The position numbers and the translations under genes are program-made. DNA of 19,263 nucleotides from Phycisphaerae bacterium (GTDB lineage Bacteria > Planctomycetota > Phycisphaerae > Sedimentisphaerales > SM23-30), in the NCBI GenBank assembly GCA_021736565.1, contig JAIPFO010000020.1, positions 1 to 19,263 on the forward strand, written 5' to 3'. Shown here one piece after another: positions 12,722 through 19,263 of this stretch; positions within the stretch are counted from its first letter, which is position 1, and every line of letters starts with the position of its first letter. The notes beneath the pieces are model-generated. The model had not been told where the DNA came from, did no database searches, and saw only the letters and a program-made list of their open reading frames with translations.

Positions 12722-13303
12722 ATTTTCATCATCCATGGCTTTATCTATCAATTTAGACAGCGTATAATATGAACAATTTGCAGGTATATCAATTTCTAGT
12801 TCTTCAGCCAAATTTAATTGACCTTCAGATGGGGGTATTTTTTTAAGCTTTTTATCCAATAACTCATTCATTTTTGCCATAGTAATAATATCTTTGAACT
12901 TAACCCCTATATTTCTAGCAAAGTTTTTTTGTTTTTCAGTAGCAGGTTTTTTATCAGCTGCCACTGAACTAATTAATTCTGATAATCGGGACATAGTAAT
13001 TGTATCAGGAAATTTCAAACCAAGTTTTAGTGCATATTCCTTTTGATTGCCAGAAGCTGGATATTCGCTTTCTGGAAATTCTTTTAATATTTCACCAAGC
13101 TCCTGTTTACTTATATCAGGTTGTAAATTGATTTTGAAAAATCTTGCAAGTTGTAGTTGTCTCTCTGTAGGTCTTGCATATTTCGGAGTCTCTTTAGGTA
13201 CTTTTCTTCTACATCTGCATATAGGACATTCCAATTTCTCACCTATCATGCAATCAGGTGCTTCAAGCATTTCATTACATACTGTGCATTTGAATTTGAT
13301 CAT
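12713..13303 (-). CDS. zinc-ribbon protein with four tandem helical repeats, 196 aa
   Basis: Residues 1-35 form a zinc ribbon (C6, C9, C26, C29; extra C18 and C31) of the planctomycete type. Then come four degenerate repeats of about 32-38 residues, starting near 44, 82, 120 and 157. Each has a Pxxx.Q..(L/F)A...(G/I)(I/V/L) helix followed by a second helix with L..L(I/L): RPTERQLQLARFFKI, PASGNQKEYALKLGL, PATEKQKNFARNIGV, PPSEGQLNLAEELEI. No enzyme motif is seen; binding of nucleic acid or protein is the likely role. It lies 75 bp downstream of the SIR2-STAND gene on the same strand, so co-expression is likely, but it is also bracketed by two direct copies of tag iii and could be an independent cassette. 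The ribosome-binding site is weak (TTAAGAAC). I do not recognise a named family. Confidence 0.75.
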   Translation of the reverse strand: MIKFKCTVCNEMLEAPDCMIGEKLECPICRCRRKVPKETPKYARPTERQLQLARFFKINLQPDISKQELGEILKEFPESEYPASGNQKEYALKLGLKFPDTITMSRLSELISSVAADKKPATEKQKNFARNIGVKFKDIITMAKMNELLDKKLKKIPPSEGQLNLAEELEIDIPANCSYYTLSKLIDKAMDDENGN

Positions 13304-13328
13304 AATGTTCTTAATTGTTCATTTAATA

Positions 13329-13361
13329 GGGAAAAAAGGGTGTCCGACACCTTTAATTCCC
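13329..13361 (-). repeat. tag iii, copy upstream of the zinc-ribbon/repeat gene
   Basis: This 33 bp word reads on the minus strand GGGAATTAAAGGTGTCGGAC then ACCCTTTTTTCCC, with a GGTGTC/GACACC inverted core. It is a direct repeat of 12688-12721 and stands 17 bp after the SIR2-STAND stop codon. Confidence 0.8.
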
Positions 13362-13378
13362 TCATATCTTTTTCGACA

Positions 13379-16300
13379 TTAAGATCCTACATATCGACGC
13401 CCGTGGCGCGATCCGATATCTCGTAAAACTTGACGGAGATTTGACGCAAAGGGTTCCTCTGAAATGGAGAGCAATGGCAGCAAACGCTCAGTGACAAATG
13501 ATTCCGTTGCGGTCCTTCCTAAAACGCTTCCGCGCATAAAATTATTATTTTCTTTTAAATTTGCTAAAAGAAATGATTTTGCCTCTTCACTAAATCTATC
13601 AGTATTAAGCTCGTCTCTTGTCAATAAGATTGAATTTGCCAATACTTTTCGATACTTCGATCCAGGCCTATTAAATTCTGAAACAAACATCTCACGAACC
13701 TCGGAGGTCAGGTGGTTTTCAAACAATACCGAAATACGATATTGAAGCCACCATCTCAACTCAGGGTCTTTCTCATCTATTAACCAATCTAACCAGCATT
13801 CAATCGGTCCAATCTCTAACACACCAAGTGCATCTTCACTATCATAATCCATTATAGCTAAAGCGAGTTTCGCATCATGAAGTTTTAATAATTGAACCAT
13901 TAAAGCTTCTTGTCCTAGCCAATTTAAATTAAGTTGATCGAGAAGAAAAACAGGTTCATTACGACGCTGTTTATCGTCCATCTTAACCAATTCTGCAAGT
14001 GCATCAAAGATGGGGGCACTGTCGCTAGGGTCATAGCAATATAGTAAAATTGCTTTAAGTATCCCATGCTCTTTCATGGCTTTTAATTTAATGACCTCTG
14101 CAAGATCAGAACGTGATGCGCACAAACATAGCAATGCTCTAATCGTCCAAGTATCTTCATCTTGAGAATGGAGTATCGACAAAAGATGATCTATATGCAC
14201 TTCACTAAATGAAGACCACGATAAAATATTATCAGAACTAGGATATCGACTAATAAAATAGATAGCTGTCGCCGCTTTATTTACTCCTCGTAACAAGAGT
14301 TCAGCTGCCATCTCTAAGGCAGCCGTAGAATGTTGTGATTGCAATAAATTACAAAGAATGCGTGATCTGACATTCGGAATCTGTTTTATAGTTTCACTTG
14401 GTAAAAAGGCATCTCTAATCGCTGCGAGATCAATTGAACTAAGCAAGCTTCCTACTCCACTTATGAAACCATCCGCTATATTTTTATCTGTTTCAGGCTT
14501 AATTTCTTTTTCAATCGAATCTGCCATCATAACTATCGTCGCTAAGTCCTCTTTCTTAATTAAATCGCTAATCGCCACCGCGATACCATTGCAACAGTAA
14601 TTGTAGTCATCACGAAAATCAAATATAGCCTGCAACATCTCATCTTTTATTGATGCACCCTTTAGTCCTACAAGCAGCTTCACAGCTTTTGCACCAAGCA
14701 TTCCTCTGCAATCCATGATCTTTCGAAGCTGGACTTCATGACCTTCATTTACTGGCACACTAAAACTTAAAGCATGTTCGATAGCATAATAAACATGATC
14801 CTGTCCATTGATTCTATTTGGAATCTCGGAAAGCAGTTTAGTTACAACTTCATTTCTTCCGACTTCAAGATACTTTGATGCATTTAATCCAAGCACGAAA
14901 TCGGTTTCTATTACTGATTTAAAAAATTCATCACTTACTGCTTCAGGTAAAAAACTCAGTGTCAAGAAAAGTGCCTGATCCCAACAAGTAATGGAAAGCT
15001 TTTCTTTTAATATCTGAGGATTAACTTGATACCTACGAGCTAGTTCAGAAGCAGCAAGGAACTCTGTTACGGTTTGATGGAAAAAAGCGATTTTTCCACC
15101 AATGTATGGAATTAAAATAGACTGTGAAACCAACCAATTTGCTATGTCTGAGGGATCAATATTAACAAACCCTGTACCTTGAAGCTGATTCTTTAGTAAT
15201 TGAAGAACACGGGACAGAGGTTGAGTTTCTTTGCCAGAATTCATGGTATCATAGGCAACTAATGATAATGCTTTTTCGAGATCAAAAGAAATATTAAAGC
15301 TTGATTTGAAAGATACCGAAAGATTCTGAAAAAATGATTGAAAAATATCTCGTGGATGAAGCGTAGAAGATAATTCAACTTTGTCACTAATATAAAGTTG
15401 GAAATAGAATGGCTTTTGCAATAACCTCAGAACCTCTCGTCCAAATCGGCCATCAATTTTTAATTGTCGACGATGAAGTTCATCTTTAACAAACTTTTCA
15501 TCAATCTCATCTAAATAATAGGTAGGAATATCGAGTTTTGAAAGCCCATCACTGGTCCGGGAACTTATAACTAAGGTTGCATTTCCTAATGAATTTATAA
15601 AGTGTGCAAAATCTGCTTCACAGGCTCCCTTCTCCAAGTATTCTCGTGGCATTTCATTAAAAGAATCTAGATAAAATTTAAGTTTAAAATGCTTACATAA
15701 AAAGTCAATTGACAAACCAACTGGTAAACATTGTTCTAGTAAATCTCTGAGACTACCGCGATAGAGCTTTAAATCGATAAGAATGGGAATAATAATATTA
15801 CTGACGTCAAAGCTTTCGGCAAGACAAGCTTGATTAAGTTTTTCACCAAGATTTGCCGCAGCTCGTTTTAACGAATATGACTTGCCTCCACCGGGCAAGC
15901 CAAGAAGTAGAGCTCGATCAGGTCCATCATCCAAGAATAGCTCCACAGGGCAATAATCGAACTTATAATGTTGATAAAAAGATTTTGTTCTGCGGTCTGG
16001 CCTATTATATTCTATATGGACGCGAATTGGAAATTCTGGCTCATTTTTAACGAATCGTGTTAGCCTTCCGGCATATCGAGCAAGTGCGAGAACGAATTTC
16101 GGTGTAAAAGTTATATTCTCTGATATAATCATCGGTTCAATAGATGGTGGCGTGATGGTCGATAGTTCATCAAGAAGCAATAAAAGATTGCTATGATCAC
16201 GCGAACCATCTGGAGCTTCCGTGGTTTGATAATCAATAAGTTGGATTCCATAATTGCGTCTCCAGTAATTAACTTCCTCATTTGCAGTATCTGCCATTAT

Positions 16301-16987
16301 TGCAAAATGATCACGTATTCCACCTTTGTATGTATTATAAAGAAGATCATGCAAATAAATAAAATCTGGGTCACGTAGGCCAAATCCAAGATAAACGACA
16401 GGCCTACTTGCTAATAACATCTTAACTGACTCTAATGCCGCATGTCTTTCACCACCCGGCAATAGTTGGCGATATTGCTCACGGGTTAGAATAATACTTT
16501 CGCTATCTCCTGCATCTCCATGCGGTTTGAATACAAAATTAGTGGCTCGTGCCTGTACGATATCGGCAGTCTCTGTGAGATGCCGATTAGTGACAGGAGG
16601 TCGATAAAACCGCTCCTGTTGCCAAAGCCGTAGACTTTCCTCGATAAGATTGTCATAATTGGTAGTCACAAAACAACTAGGCCCTAACGATACAATCTTC
16701 TGATGAATATCATGTGGCTTTGCAATGCCATATTTACAGGTAGTTCGAATGAACTCGCCAATTTGTTGTTTGGTTAGTTTATCAAACCCATAACTAGCTG
16801 CTTGGAGTAGGTCACCTCGATTTGCTTCATTACGAATCAAATCCGCGTTTTCACCTCCTTTTTCTATAAAAGCAGCCAATTCTTCGATTAACTTAGACCA
16901 TGAAGGCAATCCGGACCAAAGAGAAATACCCGAACCAATGAAAAGAACGGTATCGTTTTGAGCAAGAACTTGCTTTAATTGTTCCAT
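13379..16987 (-). CDS. SIR2-STAND (NACHT-like) NTPase, putative antiphage effector, 1202 aa
   Basis: It has the architecture of an NLR-like bacterial immune protein. Residues 1-275 are a SIR2-type NADase: FIGSGIS (17-22), TTNYDNLIEES with N110, FKPHGD with candidate catalytic H156, and VYLGFGLRDPDF (198-209). Residues ~340-540 are a P-loop NTPase: Walker A GLPGGGKS (363-370), Walker B FYLDSFNE (438-445), sensor-like TLVISSRTS (471-479) and KPFYFQLYISD. Residues ~540-1202 are all-helical and repeat-like with no transmembrane segment, the expected sensor. In characterised relatives (Avs5-like and other SIR2-STAND systems) phage sensing triggers oligomerisation and NAD+ depletion, killing the infected cell. 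This is inferred here, not shown. The start ATG is preceded by AGGA. The DNA is AT-rich compared with the activase and clpX, suggesting transfer. The zinc-ribbon/repeat gene follows on the same strand. Confidence 0.88.
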   Translation of the reverse strand: MEQLKQVLAQNDTVLFIGSGISLWSGLPSWSKLIEELAAFIEKGGENADLIRNEANRGDLLQAASYGFDKLTKQQIGEFIRTTCKYGIAKPHDIHQKIVSLGPSCFVTTNYDNLIEESLRLWQQERFYRPPVTNRHLTETADIVQARATNFVFKPHGDAGDSESIILTREQYRQLLPGGERHAALESVKMLLASRPVVYLGFGLRDPDFIYLHDLLYNTYKGGIRDHFAIMADTANEEVNYWRRNYGIQLIDYQTTEAPDGSRDHSNLLLLLDELSTITPPSIEPMIISENITFTPKFVLALARYAGRLTRFVKNEPEFPIRVHIEYNRPDRRTKSFYQHYKFDYCPVELFLDDGPDRALLLGLPGGGKSYSLKRAAANLGEKLNQACLAESFDVSNIIIPILIDLKLYRGSLRDLLEQCLPVGLSIDFLCKHFKLKFYLDSFNEMPREYLEKGACEADFAHFINSLGNATLVISSRTSDGLSKLDIPTYYLDEIDEKFVKDELHRRQLKIDGRFGREVLRLLQKPFYFQLYISDKVELSSTLHPRDIFQSFFQNLSVSFKSSFNISFDLEKALSLVAYDTMNSGKETQPLSRVLQLLKNQLQGTGFVNIDPSDIANWLVSQSILIPYIGGKIAFFHQTVTEFLAASELARRYQVNPQILKEKLSITCWDQALFLTLSFLPEAVSDEFFKSVIETDFVLGLNASKYLEVGRNEVVTKLLSEIPNRINGQDHVYYAIEHALSFSVPVNEGHEVQLRKIMDCRGMLGAKAVKLLVGLKGASIKDEMLQAIFDFRDDYNYCCNGIAVAISDLIKKEDLATIVMMADSIEKEIKPETDKNIADGFISGVGSLLSSIDLAAIRDAFLPSETIKQIPNVRSRILCNLLQSQHSTAALEMAAELLLRGVNKAATAIYFISRYPSSDNILSWSSFSEVHIDHLLSILHSQDEDTWTIRALLCLCASRSDLAEVIKLKAMKEHGILKAILLYCYDPSDSAPIFDALAELVKMDDKQRRNEPVFLLDQLNLNWLGQEALMVQLLKLHDAKLALAIMDYDSEDALGVLEIGPIECWLDWLIDEKDPELRWWLQYRISVLFENHLTSEVREMFVSEFNRPGSKYRKVLANSILLTRDELNTDRFSEEAKSFLLANLKENNNFMRGSVLGRTATESFVTERLLPLLSISEEPFASNLRQVLRDIGSRHGRRYVGS

Positions 16988-17022
16988 TGTACTATCCTAA
17001 TCAAAATATAAAAGAAAATCAT

Positions 17023-17044
17023 AAGGGGAACATTCTACTTTTTA
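17023..17044 (+). repeat. tag iv, second copy, upstream of the SIR2-STAND gene
   Basis: AAGGGGAACATTCTACTTTT is an inverted copy of 12624-12646 with one extra A. It lies 36 bp upstream of the SIR2-STAND start codon, so it is inside the probable promoter/leader region and marks the other border of that unit. Confidence 0.65.
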
Positions 17045-17305
17045 GAATAACTCCATCCTAGCTTATCAAATAACAATCAAAATTCTCCTAACAAGATCCC
17101 CAGTTAAAACAAATCAAAACAAAGTCCCGGCTTACCGTCGGGATTCTTCATTCCACCTCGACAAACCCTGGTCCCAATCGGCCAGAACCTATCATTCGGT
17201 CATATTTTCAACGAAATACAATCCTGGGGAATTTTATTAAAAAAGCTCGTAAGACGTTCACGCAAAAGTTGTGATGCTTCTATATTGTCTTGTTATCAAC
17301 GGTTG

Positions 17306-17352
17306 CCCCTCCCCCTCACGGCGGGCTGGTGCCGGCCGGTGAGGGGGAGGGG
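17306..17352. other. 14 bp perfect GC-rich inverted repeat
   Basis: CCCCTCCCCCTCAC (17306-17319) pairs perfectly with GTGAGGGGGAGGGG (17339-17352) across 19 bases that can themselves form a GGC/GCC stem. No T run follows, so it is not a standard terminator. The G-runs on one strand could instead favour alternative structures. Confidence 0.7.
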
Positions 17353-17787
17353 GGAACTATTTTATTCAATGCCACGGGTTTCGCTTTGCTTGCCGGCGGT
17401 TATTGTTATTTGGCCATTCCGTGGTCAGGCGATGGTCCTTTGGCCCGCATAGGGAACCGCTTATGGCGGATGTTATTTCATCATTGCGTGGCCGTTTACG
17501 AAAACTCTAGACCCTTTTATCTTAAATTAGCGTTCATTAGGCCCGGTGCGCCGGGATTTGCGGTATATCATCCGTTTTCATTAACCAACGGCCAACTCGT
17601 TAGCCAATTCCATCCTACCAGCGGTTGGGCCGTATTGCCAATGAAATATCCGAATATCTAAAAAAAATATCTCTTCACCCCTCCGGTGTGCACTCTTTCC
17701 CCCTGAATCCAAGCGATTCCGCCCATCTGCGATCTTCGTAATGAACCTCTTATATTCCTCCAACGGCCAAAAAATCCTCTCCTCCTC

Positions 17788-17852
17788 TTTGCGTCTCCGC
17801 GTCTTTGCGTTAAAAAAAATCCTTCCCCGTCTTTTCCCCCTCCACACCTTTG
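17788..17852 (-). repeat. two copies of the AACGCAAAGACGCGGAGACG intergenic word
   Basis: On the minus strand TTTTTTTTAACGCAAAGGTG occurs near 17850 and TTTTTTTTAACGCAAAGACG, continuing CGGAGACGCAAAG, near 17810. Such words are familiar from intergenic DNA of many bacteria and generate spurious reading frames rich in RRGDAKRR. Confidence 0.6.
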
Positions 17853-17988
17853 CGTTAAAAAAAACAGCGCACCATCCCAACGCAAAATACAAAAAAACAG
17901 CCACCCCCAAATGCCCGTCCCCAATAAAATCTTGCGCCCAGAAATCACGAAATTCCCGGCCTTAACAATTCCTCAACCATTGAGTAAA

Positions 17989-18131
17989 TTAGCGCAGTAG
18001 CCAAAAAAGCCCCAAAAAAAGCCGCCAAAAATCGTTCAAAAGTGAAAAATTCCGATCAATTTCCCGCCGAAAACGAAAAAAACCACTCAAAAATCCCCCA
18101 AAAAATCACCAATTTTCCGCCACTGCGCTAA
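17989..18131. mobile_element. 143 bp MITE-like element with 13 bp terminal inverted repeats
   Basis: The left end TTAGCGCAGTAGC (17989-18001) and right end GCCACTGCGCTAA (18119-18131) are inverted repeats with one mismatch. The interior is unusually rich in A-runs (AAAAAAGCCCC, GAAAAAAACCAC) and has no frame. I see no clear target-site duplication. Confidence 0.5.
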
Positions 18132-18172
18132 AAAAAACTACCCATCTTACCAACACCCGGCACGTCCAAATC

Positions 18173-18211
18173 AAAAAAAAGCCCAAACCGGCCATCACAA
18201 CCAGTTTGGGC
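18173..18211 (-). terminator. rho-independent terminator of clpX
   Basis: On the minus strand GCCCAAACTGG pairs with CCGGTTTGGGC around a 9-base loop, followed by eight T. It lies about 150 bp after the clpX stop, with repeat copy F between. Confidence 0.9.
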
Positions 18212-18242
18212 ATTATTCACTACCACAGAATCCTATTAGTGT

Positions 18243-18342
18243 GACTCCTGCGCTAAAAGAGGTTTTTCGTCTTTCAGACCCCTCTTTACGATACTGAAAA
18301 CAGGCTTCAGATCCCGAATTATCGGGATATGGCGCAGGCGTC
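18243..18342 (+). repeat. inverted-repeat element family, copy F, in the clpX 3' region
   Basis: This 100 bp element has inverted ends GACTCCTGCGC and GCGCAGGCGTC (one mismatch), close to the ends of copy A. The interior CCTCTTTACGATACTGAAAA then CAGGCTTCA aligns in order with CCCTTTAAGATGCGGAAAAC then GGGCTTCA of copy A. It also holds AAAGAGG/CCTCTTT and ATCCCGA/TCGGGAT hairpins. It lies between the clpX stop and its terminator and should be transcribed. Confidence 0.7.
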
Positions 18343-18362
18343 TTGACTATCGGGATCGGATA

Positions 18363-19263
18363 TCAGGCGATTTCTTTCTTGGGTAACTCTTTTGAATTAA
18401 ACAGAGAAGCCTTGCCTTCGACCACATCGCGATCGACGGTATATTTTCCTTTTTTCTTCTGGTCGGGCAGGTCATACATGACATCCAGCATAAGTTCTTC
18501 CATCACGCCGCGGAGGGCCCGTGCCCCGGTATCGCGTTTAAGTCCTTTTTCGGCAATGGCTAACAGTGCTTCCTCGGTAAATTCCAGCTCGGCGTTTTCC
18601 ATTTCAAAGAACTTGCAATACTGTTTGACCAGGGCATTTTTAGGCTCGGTAATGATCCGAACCAGGGCCTTGGCATCCAGTGACGTCAGCGACGTGATCA
18701 ATGGCAGTCGGCCAATGAGCTCCGGGATCATGCCATAATGGACCAGGTCGGCCGGGCTAACCTTCATGAGGAATTCTTCTTTTTTGGCCATATCGCTTAA
18801 ACTGCCCTGGGCCTGCTCTCGCTCGGCGTTAAAGCCGATTTTCTGACGGCCAAGCCGTTTTTGGATAATATCGGTCAGCCCACTAAAGGTGCCACCACAC
18901 AGGAAGAGTATCTGGGAGGTGTCCATCTGGATATATTGCTGTTCAGGGTGCTTTCTGCCGCCCTGGGGTGGGATATTCGCCACGGTCCCTTCCAGCAGCT
19001 TCAGCAGTGATTGCTGAACGCCTTCGCCGGATACGTCGCGTGTGATGCTGACATTTTGATTGGTCTTACCAATTTTGTCGATTTCATCGATGTAAATAAT
19101 CCCCCGCTGGGCCGATTCCAGGTCATACTCCGCCGCCTGCAGCAGTCGCAGGAGGATATTCTCAACATCTTCACCTACATAGCCCGCCTCGGTCAATGTC
19201 GTCGCGTCGGTAATGGCGAAGGGGACATTGAGAAACTTCGCTAACGTCTTGGCAATAAGGGTT
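18363..19263 (-). CDS. clpX: ATP-dependent Clp protease ATP-binding subunit ClpX (3' part; 5' end outside window)
   Basis: ClpX is the AAA+ unfoldase that feeds ssrA-tagged and regulatory proteins to ClpP. The frame is open to the window edge and reads TLIAKTLAKFLNVPFAI, the segment right after Walker A, so the zinc-finger domain and P-loop lie outside. Visible are the TTLTEAGYVGEDVEN pore-1 region, Walker B GIIYIDEIDKIG, ITRDVSGEGVQQSLLK(L)LEG, the ClpP-contacting IGF loop (GRQKIGFN), MIPELIGRLP, and sensor 2 TGARALRGVMEE near the C-terminus. About 300 residues are present and the C-terminus ends LFNSKELPKKEIA. TTG at 19196 is internal, not the start. clpP may lie upstream, outside the window. 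Confidence 0.96.
   Translation of the reverse strand, partial: TLIAKTLAKFLNVPFAITDATTLTEAGYVGEDVENILLRLLQAAEYDLESAQRGIIYIDEIDKIGKTNQNVSITRDVSGEGVQQSLLKLLEGTVANIPPQGGRKHPEQQYIQMDTSQILFLCGGTFSGLTDIIQKRLGRQKIGFNAEREQAQGSLSDMAKKEEFLMKVSPADLVHYGMIPELIGRLPLITSLTSLDAKALVRIITEPKNALVKQYCKFFEMENAELEFTEEALLAIAEKGLKRDTGARALRGVMEELMLDVMYDLPDQKKKGKYTVDRDVVEGKASLFNSKELPKKEIA

Larger units (their letters stand above)
17045..18172. other. 1.1 kb intergenic region full of small repeats, no convincing gene
   Basis: Open frames exist (17290-17661 plus, 17658-17948 minus) but they begin at TTG or run through palindromes and repeat words and show no coding character. Visible structure: a TCCCG/CGGGA hairpin near 17127, the 14 bp-stem hairpin at 17306-17352, CGCAAAGACGCGGAGACGC-type words at 17790-17850, and an A-rich element with inverted ends at 17989-18131. 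I see no RNA gene. Confidence 0.6.

Noticed and set aside
12688..13361. Integron gene cassette
   Set aside because: No attC-like core site with paired inverted elements and no integrase; the flanking words are simple direct tags.
17290..17661. 123-codon plus-strand open frame
   Set aside because: It would start at TTG, runs through the 17306-17352 palindrome and ends in repeat words; no ribosome-binding site and no domain.
17658..17948. 96-codon minus-strand frame rich in TQRRGDAKRRR
   Set aside because: This is the usual spurious translation of the intergenic CGCAAAGACGCGGAGACGC repeat.
18256..18287. AAAGAGG/CCTCTTT hairpin as the clpX terminator
   Set aside because: No T run on the minus strand after it; the 18173-18211 hairpin with eight T is far better and this stem is part of repeat copy F.

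Overview
The window looks like chromosomal DNA from an anaerobic, medium-GC bacterium, most likely a planctomycete of the Phycisphaerae type. This is inferred from several weak signs: small CxxC/CxxC zinc-ribbon proteins of a style common in that phylum, a giant 2-hydroxyacyl-CoA dehydratase activase (an oxygen-sensitive enzyme family), large repeat-filled intergenic regions, and relics of many mobile elements. No rRNA or tRNA gene was recognised. Nearly all genes are on the minus strand.

Layout. 1-2110: an accessory scrapyard with the tail of an unknown gene, three copies of a ~160 bp repeat around two small minus-strand genes (one beheaded by a repeat copy), and a both-ends-truncated group II intron remnant. 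2168-3963: an orphan RHS C-terminal tip with its own toxin-like tail and a tiny putative immunity gene. 4093-8583: a 1496-residue CoA-dehydratase activase whose 3' end has been duplicated in tandem. 8584-9410: intergenic. 9411-9722: tatA (twin-arginine translocation). 9917-10099: a small zinc-ribbon protein. 10413-10977: a 42 bp head-to-tail array of GTAG-headed hairpins (REP-like) with a higher-order 252 bp duplication. 11201-12048: a consensus promoter driving a ~58 nt structured RNA with its own terminator, converging on a DUF3800 gene. 12055-12470: repeats and gene fragments. 12713-16987: a two-gene putative defence unit, a 1202-residue SIR2-STAND (NACHT-like) NTPase and a 196-residue zinc-ribbon/helical-repeat protein. 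17045-18340: repeat-rich intergenic DNA. 18363-19263: the 3' two thirds of clpX, followed by a clear terminator.

How it fits together. clpX, tatA and the activase look like resident genes, GC-richer and ordinary in codon use. The AT-rich SIR2-STAND pair, the DUF3800/ncRNA pair and the RHS tip with immunity gene look like acquired conflict or defence modules. Two kinds of repeats sit at their boundaries. The first is short tags of about 20-35 bp (four types, each at least twice) that fall exactly at gene ends and truncation points. The second is a ~90-100 bp inverted-repeat element present six times, twice directly in front of a start codon and once in the clpX 3' region. The best candidates for a little-described system are the DUF3800 gene with its three-way-junction RNA, and the tag-bounded SIR2-STAND/zinc-ribbon cassette.
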